Shown: piece after piece, positions 1 through 10,765 of the stretch
Position numbering within the stretch: the first letter of the stretch is position 1
How the letters are laid out: each line of letters opens with the position of its first letter
Assembly (NCBI RefSeq): GCF_000150955.2
Contig: NC_011671.1
Span: 1,396,047-1,460,046 of the forward strand
Direction of reading: 5' to 3'
DNA length: 64,000 nt
DNA from: Phaeodactylum tricornutum CCAP 1055/1
Lineage: Eukaryota > Bacillariophyta > Bacillariophyceae > Surirellales > Neidiaceae
Made by a program: the position numbers and the translations under genes
The notes under the pieces: model-generated
The model's input: the letters and a program-made list of their open reading frames with translations, nothing else
Database searches by the model: none
Told to the model about the DNA's origin: nothing

Positions 1-2043
1 CGTCTCAATGGCTAGAAGGGAGTGTTGCGCTCCTCGCGCGTACTGCAAAAACGTTAGCATGTTGGCACCGTCGCGGACCAAGGAATATTTCATCCAAAAG
101 TTTTCCCTGGCCCTACTAATGGGAAGAAAAGGTTGCAAGCTTTCCATTAGCGGTGGGCTTAATACGTGCGGTTGGGCGTCAATGTCTTCGGCTGATGTGC
201 CAAGGATATGAAAAGGTAGAGTGCCTCCGCCGCCATAACCATTCTCGTACTCATCTTGAATGACCATCCAGGAGTCATAATAATCCAAATCATCATCGTC
301 ATCAATTTTCCAGGAATCATCTTGGTCATAAATCGGCGCAAGTTCTTGAGTGCTGCTTGTTGTAGCGGTGTCGTGCAAGAGTTTCCGCGTTCCACCAAGA
401 AAAACTCCATTCACTTCTTCATCCGACAAACTTCGAATCAGCGCCTGAGAATTGCGTCGAAAGACGTTGTTGAGTCGGTCAAAGCTTATGGTTTCGTCAA
501 ACGAGTTGCTCGAAATGACACTGGTATTACCGTCGTTAAAGGATACCATACTGTCGAAACGACGTGCCACGTTGAGTGCATCCATGGAAAACGACTCCAA
601 GCTGCCACGAGTACTCTCCCAATCGGCCACTTCAATACCCTGGCCTTCGTAATTACTAACGGACGCATCCCTCAGCAAGACATGATGAGACAACGAATCT
701 GTATCCGTGTGATGGGACAAGAGTTTGATGTTGTCTTGAATCATCCTGCTCCCGTCGATAGTTGGTTTAATTTCGACTTTGGTGGGAACGGGAGAGGTCC
801 AATCGGCTAGCTGATCCAATTTCTTTTCATCGTCAGCTGTGATTGACGGATTGCGGTCTTCTGTTCGACTCCACTCCGTTGTAATATCAGAAAAGCCGGC
901 AGACGAGCGTACGGATGCATCGGAGTGCACATGATGAGCTTTGTGAAGTGAAGGAATGCTCTTAAAACTTCTGTCTGAAGGCGAGGAATTTAGAATTGTA
1001 TGTCCTTGATGGAGAGTGGGAATGGAATTTGAGGAATCAGAACGAATTGGAGCCGCTTTTCGCAGAGCGGTTATGCTAAAGTCATCCGATTCCGCCCGAG
1101 ATTGACGAGGTGACGGCAGTTCCCCAAACGTGACCGATTTGCGACTACTTTCGGAAGTGAGTCGACGCAATTGTGGTCGAGATGGAATACGTGACTGTCG
1201 GAGTGAGCCCCGTCGATTGTTGTCAGATTTGTTGTCGTTCATAAATAAATTCGTTCGTGCTTCTTGTTCTGGTCGCGATGTGGAACTGGAGGTAGAAGTC
1301 GTGTTTTCACGAGCATTGGTCGCTCGAAAGATGTCGCCGAGTCGTTGGGATTTCTGCAAAACATTCCGACGGGAAGAGTTTGTAAAACTGTTGCGCCGGG
1401 ACAACAAAAGGCGTCGCGAGGAAGTGTCCGTGACAGCCAACCCGCTTTCGTGTGCCTTCCATATTTTCCCAAAAAGTAAACTTTTTCGACGGCCTTGGAG
1501 AAGTTCTTGTCGACGGGCAGATCCTACGTTAAAAGAACAAGATGAACCGGCGGATTGGCTACGCGGTCGATCGTCGTTGCGCATTGGTATGACATCGACC
1601 ATAGATCCGGTCGTAATTGTTCCTCGTGGTGACACCCGGTCCGACAAGCAAACATTTGGCAGAGCCTCTTTGCTGCTTCGTTCGCGACTCAAAGAAAATG
1701 CGTCAGAGCCGGACCATTCATTGACGTTGGCTGAATCGTCGTGATGCTCGAAGAAGAGATCATCGTCGAGTAGCTTGCTATGTGCGAGCTTGACTTCAAT
1801 TTCGTTGCCTTTAATGCAGAGTTCTTCCAAAAAGACATTTTCTTGAGGCGTCAGACTCGTACGGCGGCGACTGATCGACTCGCGTAGAGACTCGCGAGAC
1901 TTTTCCGAAGCACCGTTTATCGAAACGCCTGTTCTAAAAACTATTCCGTGGTCGTTGTTGCCGGTGCTAATGGCATTGACGCTCGCGCTCCTATCAGAGC
2001 TTCCAAAGGGTATCTGCGGGGGCGTCTTGGGGGGTCGAGACAT
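1..2043 (-). CDS. TLDc-domain protein, 3' end outside window
   Basis: An open minus-strand frame runs from an ATG at 2043-2041 for 681 codons to the window edge with no stop; I checked most of it row by row, including the whole 3' part. The first ~620 residues are low-complexity, rich in Ser, Arg and Asp, with many short basic-Ser stretches (for example RRNSF, SRRLLL) that look like disordered phosphosites. The last ~45 residues match the start of a TLDc domain: a proline/leucine lead-in, then an aromatic-rich strand (NFWMKYSLVRDGANMLTFLQ) and a hydrophobic strand (SLLAIET). TLDc proteins (Oxr1, NCOA7, TBC1D24 group) are linked to oxidative-stress resistance and V-ATPase regulation; that role is family knowledge, not shown here. 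The rest of the TLDc domain lies to the left of the window. The start is the first ATG after an AT-rich stretch; no intron is needed. Confidence 0.8.
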   Translation of the reverse strand, partial: MSRPPKTPPQIPFGSSDRSASVNAISTGNNDHGIVFRTGVSINGASEKSRESLRESISRRRTSLTPQENVFLEELCIKGNEIEVKLAHSKLLDDDLFFEHHDDSANVNEWSGSDAFSLSRERSSKEALPNVCLSDRVSPRGTITTGSMVDVIPMRNDDRPRSQSAGSSCSFNVGSARRQELLQGRRKSLLFGKIWKAHESGLAVTDTSSRRLLLSRRNSFTNSSRRNVLQKSQRLGDIFRATNARENTTSTSSSTSRPEQEARTNLFMNDNKSDNNRRGSLRQSRIPSRPQLRRLTSESSRKSVTFGELPSPRQSRAESDDFSITALRKAAPIRSDSSNSIPTLHQGHTILNSSPSDRSFKSIPSLHKAHHVHSDASVRSSAGFSDITTEWSRTEDRNPSITADDEKKLDQLADWTSPVPTKVEIKPTIDGSRMIQDNIKLLSHHTDTDSLSHHVLLRDASVSNYEGQGIEVADWESTRGSLESFSMDALNVARRFDSMVSFNDGNTSVISSNSFDETISFDRLNNVFRRNSQALIRSLSDEEVNGVFLGGTRKLLHDTATTSSTQELAPIYDQDDSWKIDDDDDLDYYDSWMVIQDEYENGYGGGGTLPFHILGTSAEDIDAQPHVLSPPLMESLQPFLPISRARENFWMKYSLVRDGANMLTFLQYARGAQHSLLAIET

Positions 2044-2948
2044 GCTTGCCTCGTTTGCTTGTCCTAATGAAAATGTAGCGAAGGATGCGCAGGCTTGGAC
2101 GCGTTGACAGTAAATTCCTTTTGCTTTTCTCGCGCACCTTCCGCTATGACGAGCACTCACACTCAATCCAAGCACGATAAATGCGCGGAGTGATTGCTGG
2201 AAGCTGATTGGGTTTTGATAAATTACAGTTGCGTACTTGATCGATTTCTGGCAAGATAATGGTGCAATCGCCACGAGCGCGGGAGATGATTGATTGTCAA
2301 ACGTGTGAATGAGTCGAGTCGTTGGTGCGTTCACTGTGAATGCGGAAGAGATGAGGATGTGAGCACGACCAAAAGATTTCCCCTAACCGAAGGGATCGTG
2401 TCATCGCCATCTCCGCTAAAACGGCTCCCTACCCGAACCTCCCACGATATCGGCGAGAGCACAAAAACACCCGGACATTCCATCTATTTTTAACAAAGTA
2501 TCGCGCGCGAGGTCGGCTTTTTCATTGTATGTATTAAAATAACCATCTCCGTTGAATCAGTGTTACCTAGCGAGGCAATTCACAATAGTATGTCGAGAAT
2601 CCATATTTCACGCCTGTCGACACAGACAGACTCACAAACGTCTTCACACACAACCGTGACAGAATCGTTGCAACACTCTCTGGACTATCACACATACGAA
2701 CTGAGTCGGATAGCCAGAACCATGCTCTTCCAACGAGACCACTCCGCGAGACCTTTCGGCGTGAAGAAGTTTATAATTTGCACTTCTTCCCGTACCTGTT
2801 TGTTCCCCGACCTCCAGCAGTGTGGTATGTTGTTTCTAGTCGTTCTGATTACACAGCCGATTGTTGGCCTAACGTATCTCATTTTTTTTTGTTCTGCTCA
2901 CACATAAGGTAGCACTCTTACATAAAATTCCGAGTTACATTTAGTTTT
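2044..2948. other. Intergenic region between divergent genes
   Basis: About 900 bp between the divergent TLDc gene and the M11 protease gene. It must hold both promoters. Short open frames exist but none has a recognisable protein or a codon pattern like the neighbours. No RNA gene or repeat was seen. Confidence 0.6.
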
Positions 2949-4906
2949 ATGAACGTTACGCCGCTGTTCCTCCTCGTCTGCCACTTGCTGTCGGCGAAGG
3001 TTCGGGGAGAATCGTCTATTCGAGGAACGCAGAAAGAGGAGCAACACACTGTCGGAAAGCTACAAGAGCAGTCTGTTGTTTGTATGGTGGAGCAGGTGGA
3101 TGTCAAATTTTCCAATTATGAACCCTCACCCAGTAACGATGCGGCGAGTACGGCGAACGACAGCGACTCGGCATTCCTTTGTGTGACGGACCAGGACAAC
3201 GCGGCTGATCAATCGTTCGTCATTGACTTGCCACCTTTGGTCTTGGAGAACATGACGCATCACGAGCATCCCGTTCTATCCATTTCCGACGCGGTTCTGG
3301 ATAATGAAGCGGTTCAGCTTTCGGTCATCAAGGACGCCTCTATTGATATTGATGATTCACCATCCCAACACCGTTCTCTGGCGTCGGCAACGGGTACTGG
3401 CCAAGTCCTGGTCTTACGGATCACTTATCGTGGCATATCCCCCTCTCTGTCGGCCGATCAACTGGCCTCACGTGTTTTTGGCTTGGGTAACAATCCGGAA
3501 CGTCACAGTCTTTCCAGCCAAATCGATGCTTGTTCATTTAGGCAGTTACAACTGAGACCAGCAGAGGGCGATGACATTGTAAATGGCATTGCTGAAATTT
3601 CCATTGACAAGCGAGTAGCTGGCTCGAACTCGGTGCTGGCTTTGGATAATCTAGTGGTCGCTAACGCCACGCGACGGTTTGGTCGATTGAGTACCCAGTT
3701 CGCTCATGTCTTATTTGTCTTCCCAAGCGCTGGGCTTTTGTTTGGTGGACGTGGATGGTTGGCCTATGCCTATTTCAACGGGTGGCGCTCCGTCTACAAC
3801 GACAAATGGGGTGGTAGCTTGTCCGCCTTGATGCATGAAGTAGGGCACAATCTTAACTTGAACCACGCCGGACGAGGTAGCCAAAACTATGGCGATGTCA
3901 CAGGTAGGTGCCTCAAGAAGGCTTTCCATGTACTATTTCATCCCGATTAACTTATCGCGATGTGTTTTGAACGCATGGCGACGGTAACTAGGCAGAGCTC
4001 ATTGATTTTGTTTCCTTCTTATGCGGATTAGGTTACATGGGATGGGGAACTTCTAAGATTGGTGCTCCCACAAGCTGCTTTAATGCACAAAAGAGCTGGG
4101 CACTGGGATGGTACAAAGATCGTTCCCTTTCACTCTCTCTCCCAGATTTCCCTTGGGGAGGACAGGTTGCCTTCTTCGGGGAGTACGACAAGACAACGCC
4201 GGATCAACCTGTTATTCTAAGTCTTGAAGACGGCAGCAAGCGATTTTTTTTACAGTACAACCGCGCCAAAGGTATGAACGAGCAAACCCGAGAATTTCCC
4301 AACCAGGTTGTCCTTGTCAGTGACGAAGGCCCGGGAGACGGAAGGTGGGGTCCGCAATCCCGGCTGGAAGGAGCTATCGGCTTGAACGAGCAAAGCACTC
4401 GACGAAACTTTCGAATCCAAAACTTTGAAGCATCGGGCTTTCCTCTCTTTATCCGAGTTTGTGATGAGGTGGAGGGCCCTCCCGACTTGGTACGTCTCAG
4501 CATTCACTTGGAAGATGGAACGCAGAGTGACACTTGCAATTTAAATATAGAGGCTTCAGCGCAGACCACGCCTTGCGATGACGACTTCTCGGCAGTGTTC
4601 TTCGTAGACCCCAATCGTGGGTACAAAGACTGCGGCTGGCTGGCTCGAGTGATGGCAAAAAGTGATTTTTGGTCTGAGGCTTTGTGTCAAGAGGGCCACG
4701 AAGCCTACAATGCATGCGCGGAGACATGTGGCAAATGTACAGACAAATGCGAAGACACCACCGGAGCTTTTTTCTATGTCAATGCTCGTCATGGAAACAA
4801 GGATTGTGAGTGGCTTTCGACGAGAACTCCTTGGCGTGAAAAATTATGTCATGAAGGCAACGCCGCATACGCTTACTGCCAAGAATCCTGCAACGTCTGC
4901 GACTAA
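2949..4906 (+). CDS. Secreted M11 (gametolysin-like) zinc metalloprotease with cysteine-rich C-terminal repeats
   Basis: Two exons, 2949-3903 and 4032-4906, joined across a 128-bp GT-AG intron (3904-4031), give 609 residues. The join keeps the frame and rebuilds a glycine (DVTG-YMGWG). Residues 1-20 look like a signal peptide (LFLLVCHLLSAKVRG). The zinc site HEVGHNLNLNH is at residues 296-306: two His, catalytic Glu and third His of the HExxHxxxxxH pattern, in a setting like gametolysin (HE..HNL...H). The last ~110 residues hold two similar six-cysteine units (C...F...DC.WL...LC...A...C..TC..C), the ShK-like pattern often attached to secreted diatom proteins. Family members act on extracellular matrix or cell-wall glycoproteins; the substrate here is unknown. 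It lies divergent from the TLDc gene and convergent with the ABC transporter. Confidence 0.85.
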
Positions 4907-5229
4907 CAAATATTTTAAAGCCAATTACAACGTCAAGAAACATTTTTTCAACACACATAGACGAAAAAAGAAGAAATTCGGATTGTCATCGTGTCGACTA
5001 CAACGGCAATTTGCTCCAAGTGCCAAAAGGCCATAAAAGCATCCGACAATGCGGAAGTGACTGCTCAAGATTCTCGCACTTTCTTGCGTTCACCTCCCCC
5101 TTTATCTTGGTGATACAGATGTCCATAAGCTTGCATTTTGGATATATTCGGTGATGTAGGAAGGCAAGGCTCCGCCTCTAGAACGCGTTACGTAAGTAAG
5201 CATATTAAGATTTATTTTTTATGCACTAT
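4907..5229. other. Convergent intergenic region
   Basis: 323 bp between the 3' ends of the protease and transporter genes. Probably two 3' UTRs and polyadenylation signals. Nothing else was seen. Confidence 0.5.
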
Positions 5230-8200
5230 CTACTCTCCTTCGATGAGAGTTTTTGACTTGGCAGCCCGACTTTTATCTACCATTGCACGGAACAAGCTAG
5301 TCTCTTTCGCCAACAAAGCCTCTGGGGTATCAAACTCGGCTATCCTTCCGTCATCTAACACCAACACGCGGTCGCTGTCCATAATCGTATTCAAGCGATG
5401 AGCGATCGTTAACACTGTTGTATTCTCAAAATTTTCACGAATCATTCGCTGAATTGCCGAGTCCGTAGCGTTGTCGATACTCGCCGTCGCTTCGTCCATT
5501 ACTAAAATCTTGGGCTTACGAATCAACGATCGCGCAATACATAAAAGCTGGCGCTGTCCCTGCGAAAAATTTTCTCCTCCCTCCGAAACTTGCTCGCTGA
5601 GTCCATTTGGTAACTCCGCGATAGTGTCAGCCATTTGCACCTTCGTCAAAGATTCCCACACTTCTTCGTCTGTTGCTGCTGAGAACGGATCCAGATTATA
5701 ACGAACGGTGTTGGAAAATATCACAGGGTCCTGAGGAATGATGGAAAGATTTAAACGCAAAGCTGAAGTTCCAATTTCGGAAGCGTCAATCCCATCAATC
5801 AAGATTTTTCCGCCATCATCTTCCAGTTCTGCGATACGGAACAAACATATCATAAGACTACTTTTACCGCTTCCTGTACGCCCACAAACTCCCACACGCT
5901 CGCCGGCTTTGACCTTTAGCGATAAGTCCTTCAAAACTAGTGGTCCATCGCGATACCGCATGGAGGCGTGGCTGAGCTCGATCTCGCCATTGATCGGCCA
6001 TACACCAGGTTCAGGATCACATTCCGGGATAAACTCAGGTGCCTCCGCTTTTATGTTGTTGGTGTAGAAGAGAATACGTTCGACAGAATTCATTTGCGCC
6101 TCGATTGTAGCAATCATACGAACTCCATGCTTGAGGTAATTTGTCATTTCAATGCTGTACGACAGGGCGAGACCAAGCCACCCTGCTGAAATGAAACCAG
6201 ACGACGAAGTAGCAACAGCGACTCCTCCAATAAAGGCCCCCATAAGTCCTCCCAAGACATCAAGACGAAGTCCAAGCCAGTAATTGACTAACTGAACGAG
6301 GATGTATGATGTGTTCATGTTGTCGAAAGACTTCTTGCACTGGATGAAAAACCGCTTTTCTTCGCCGTAGGCTCGAATCGTCGAAGTACCGGAGAGGGTT
6401 TGAGAAAAATCAGCAAATATAGGAGAATTTGCGATGCTGTTGATGCGCTGCAGCTCAGTTGATGTCTTTCGAAACCACTTCTGGATCAGGTAGTACAAAT
6501 AGCCGATAGGAATCAATGGAACTAGAAATGTGCCGTTTGTGGCAGCGATAATTGCCCCAATTGCTCCGAGAACACTGAAGACAGTTGACACTCCCTGTGA
6601 AAGGCTCTGCGTCAGCTCGAGATCGACCTTGTCCATGTCGGCCGCAAAACGATTGAGAATCCGTCCAGTAGGGGTGATGTCAAAGAAAGAAACAGGTGCA
6701 CGTAAGATACTCTCGGTCAAGTCATCATGCATCTTCTTTGAAGCCCGAAGGCGGTGAACCGCAACAATGATGGCGCGCGCGGTAAGCCCTATGACACCGC
6801 CCAGACCAAACAAAGCGTACACACCAAGATATCGATTTGTTGTAGTCTGCGAGAACGGATCTCCACTCAACGATGCTTCAAGACTGCGCTCTGCCCACAA
6901 GGCCAGCCAGAACCCAGCAGTCACTTCTGAGGCTCGACCGAGCGCCTGAATGACAAAAACGGATGCCGCCGTCAACAATCCACCGGCTCTAGCGTAATGC
7001 ATATAAGCCGAGCCGTCAACACTTCCTTCTTCGCGCTCTTCGTCCCTCACAAGCTTTTTCCCGCTCTTCTTTAGAGCTGCTTTCTTCTCAGCCGACAGCT
7101 CGACCTCCTTTTGGGCTGTAACTTCGTCGTCAAATTTTTCAGGCTCCTGCTTTGAGGCTGCCTTGATTTTTGAGACGTCCACCGCGCCCGCAAAGTCAAC
7201 ACCGGCGGCCACCAAATCTCTGTACCGGCCCTGGTGCTTGATACGGCCGTGCTCCATAACAATGACGTCATCACATCGTGACAGCAAGTGAACGTGATGT
7301 GTGACTAACAATCGAGTTATTCCTTTGGCCATGTCTCCGGCTATAGCGTTAGAAAATATGTGCTCTCCAACATGTGCATCCACCGCCGACAAGGGATCGT
7401 CCATGAGCATCAGACGAGTCTCGTCGGAGTACAAAGCCCGGGCTAACGCAACACGGGCCTTTTGACCACCCGACAAATTGATGCCTCGTTCGCCAATTTC
7501 CGTCAAATCACCGGCAGGTAAAATAGCGAGATCGTCCACTAACGCACACGCCTCCAGAACGCGTTCATATCGTTCTTGATTGAAATCACGTCCAAACAGA
7601 ACATTTCCTCTCAAAGTGTCGTTGACGACCCACGGGGTCTGCGTACAGTAAGACACAAAGCCTGTTGGCGCATCTACAGGACGCGGCATGTAAACTTTGC
7701 ATCCCTTGACGGGTTCCATTTCACCTAAGATAGCGGACAGAAAGCTAGATTTGCCCGAACCAACGGCACCGACAATTGCGACTAGCTTACCGGTTTGAAT
7801 TGTGCATGTCAATTCTTGCAGCGTGATGGGAGGAGTTTTCTGGGTACTCTCAGTCAAGACGCTGCTACCCGCGACTGAACTGTGGTTACTCGCCATCATG
7901 TCAACATCCGAGGTCTCGTCGCCTTTGGTACGCTTCGACTTCCGGCGTTCCTTTTTCGGCTCTTCGTCTTGAATCGGGCGGATTTCTTTACCTTCCGGAT
8001 CCATCCACGCAAAGCTACCATTCAGTATTGTGACGCTACCGTATTGCGCCTCGGCTGCGTCCATACTCGCAGACGGAGGCGGCGTATGCTCGACGTATTC
8101 GTCCAATTCCGGCAAGGCCAGGTAACGCTCCAGACGTTTTAAAGAAATCTTGCTCTGAATATATTGCAAGAGTCCCATGGGCATAAAAGCGAACGGAAAG

Positions 8201-9677
8201 CGCATAATGTTGAAAAGTGCGACTGTAGTAAAGGCTGTAGCCGCGTCGAGCGGTTCGTTTTGGATAGACACGTAGGTTAAGAACACTAGAATGGGTTGTA
8301 TCAGAGGCGCTGACATGAGGATGAGCGAAAATCCGATGGCCGAGGTATAAGCAAGTTTAGTCAAGGCCTTTAGTTCGGAGCCACGAATACGCCCGACCTC
8401 TTTTCCGAACGGCCGCTCCCAGGCGTAGAATTTGATAATTCGAATACCGGCAAGAATTTCGTTCATCATCTTGACGCGCAAATCGGAATATTTGAGTACC
8501 TTGCGACGTTGCTTGGATACTATGGAGAAGACAACGGTATTAATGGGTGCCAAGGCAAACATGAATCCAACACCAACCCAAGTGGCGTTTCCGACCTGTC
8601 CGAGAAAGACAATGAAAAGAACAGAATTTCAAAGTGAGAAAGAACATCCATGGACAAGATTTTCGAGGACAATTAACTGTAACACAGAGCGAAACGTACT
8701 TGTTGAAAAATCAGAACCAAGGCGATAATGATCTGCAAGGGGGCGACCAAAGTCATACCGACGAACTGCAAGAATCGCTGCAACTGTGCCGTGTCGTTGC
8801 TCATCATGTTGACTACTTGTCCGGTGGAGGTTTTGGCCCGACCGGAAGCGGATACTCGTAGCGCTTTGCGATACAACATAGTACTGACAGAAGTGCGGAC
8901 AAAAACGGCACAGTGTGCCATGGTGGTTGAATGTCGGGTCTGCAGGAGCGAAATGAGAAAGGGCAGGACGCCGAGGGCCGCAACTTGCAGCCAAGGGTCA
9001 AAGCGACCCTGGTATTCGTCAATATCGACACCGGATTCGAAAAATTGGACGAGTTCGTTCAATATCAGGACGGGCACGAATCCGAGCAAGGCCGAAACGA
9101 CATAATAAAAGATGGCGAGTAAAATTTGTCCAACCCCGAAACCTTTCAAAAGGGCCAAGGCAATGCTGGGCTCCACCAGTTCCAAAGGCTTGACCTTTTT
9201 CCGCTCTTGTTCGTTTTTGCAAGCGTCCAATTGTGCTTGATGCCTTGCTTTGAGTTTTTCGTTGGTAGCATCTGCCTTTGCCGATTGTACTTTCCAAGCT
9301 TCCATGGCGACTTGATGCGCCCGATCCGCCCTGTCGTCCTTGGAAGGGACACCAATATCGTCCTCATCGAGTACTTTGCGCGATCCCAAGCTCAATAAGG
9401 GAGTCAGGTAGGACAGCATCCAGCGAGACAAAATATTCGCTCGGTCTTCTAGAGAAGATTCCCAAACGCCCAAGTCTCGCCCCGACTGAGGCTTGCTGCC
9501 CTTCCAGCAACCGGTTGACATTGAAGTGTCCGGCCTAGTGGTTCCTTTGGGTTCCGGAGTTCCTTCCGAATCTGACGTGTCCGACAAAGGCCTGCCACCG
9601 CCAGTGACGACAACGGTATCACCGTTGTCCTGATTCTCTGTTATCGGAATGTCTTTCATGGCACCGCTTCCGTTCAT
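5230..9677 (-). CDS. ABCC-type (MRP-like) full-size ABC transporter
   Basis: Exon 1 is 9677-8700 and exon 2 is 8595-5230; a 104-bp intron (GTACGT...ACAG, 8699-8596) lies between them in phase 0, giving 1447 residues. Layout is TMD1-NBD1-TMD2-NBD2, without the N-terminal TMD0 of long MRPs. NBD1 has Walker [10 protein letters not shown] near residue 605, signature LSGGQ near 700 and Walker B LMLMDDP near 724; the Asp-Pro in place of a catalytic Glu is typical of ABCC NBD1, making that site degenerate. NBD2 has GRTGSGKSS near 1234, FSQGQ near 1334 and LVMDEA near 1355, with the catalytic Glu present. ABCC proteins export glutathione, glucuronide and other conjugates or organic anions across the plasma or vacuolar membrane; substrate and membrane cannot be read from sequence. 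The ATG at 9677 is the first in frame. Confidence 0.93.
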
Positions 9678-10765
9678 CTTTGCACCAGCCGTTTCTTAGC
9701 ACCCTTTGGAATCGTACCGGGAATGGACAGTTGACGATCGATTTCGTCTCGTTTCGCTGTTCGCTGCAGTCTCACAGTCAGATAATGCGAGTACCCAAAG
9801 TCAAGAGAAACGAAATATTACCTGTCCGCTGTCGTAGCAATCCTTTCGTAAGCTGTTCTGCCCTTTGTTTGTTGGTTTGCGTTTGTAATCACAGTCAATA
9901 GTCGACAAGGTAGTAGTTATTATCGATAACTTGTTAACTATCCAATCTTACCACCCACACTCGATGCGAACGTTGTCTTTTTCCCGCTGTGCTGTTGTGC
10001 GATGCCGTGTTGGCATGTTTCTATCTACTACTGTCAGTGGAGGAGAGTAGTTAGTGCGAAACTCACAACGTGGTAGGAAAAACAAGAAGGTGTCGTGCCG
10101 TGATCGCGGACTGACGCGGCCGAGAAATTTGCCGAATACGGGACAGCAAACGAAATCCTAAACAGTCAGCAGAAAAAAAGCCGGAAACGTAATTGGATTG
10201 TGACGTTTTACCCCAAAATCAAAAACTGTAAGTGCCTTCTACTGTTTAGTGCTTGTTAATGGATTTTCCTGTAGGTTGCTAGAATCGGTTGCCGATTGTT
10301 TTCCTCTAATTGGAACTCGATTTATGGAATAAAACGAATTTTCCATAACTACATTGGATTCAATTTTGTCCCATATCAGTTTTCCACTTATTGTTAGTTC
10401 TAGTCAAGTCATCCATCAACAACAACCTACAAAAAGTCGCACTAATTACATGAGTAACAGCCCAACGTGAGAAAGATGGGCGCTTGATTTACATCGTCGT
10501 CACTGGGCCGAACCTGTTGAAACCTGACCCTAGCGTCTGTCGAGAACGATGGGTTTGCCGTCGCTAACAGTCGCTTACATTGCTGTTACTGCCACCATGA
10601 GGATTTCCGGATTTCGGATTCACGGTTCACGGATCGATACATCTTGGTCTACTACGTGCCCGGCATCGAAACCACAAAGCCATTTCCAAGCACAGTAATT
10701 GCTACTTCGTCACCTTAACACAGTCTCTACAAGAACCAGACAGAAAGACTCTGCTCGTCGTAATC
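9678..10765. other. Intergenic region between divergent genes
   Basis: About 1.1 kb between the transporter and the MIOS-like gene, transcribed away from each other. No convincing ORF, RNA gene or repeat was seen. It should contain both promoters and 5' UTRs. Confidence 0.5.

Noticed and set aside
8-810. Plus-strand ORFs at the left edge (for example 256-810)
   Set aside because: They are shadows of the long uninterrupted minus-strand TLDc frame, which has coherent coding content through to the edge.
8673-9677. A separate short transporter half-gene ending at 8673
   Set aside because: The stop lies in a 104-bp intron; splicing GTACGT...ACAG joins it in phase to the rest of the ABCC protein.
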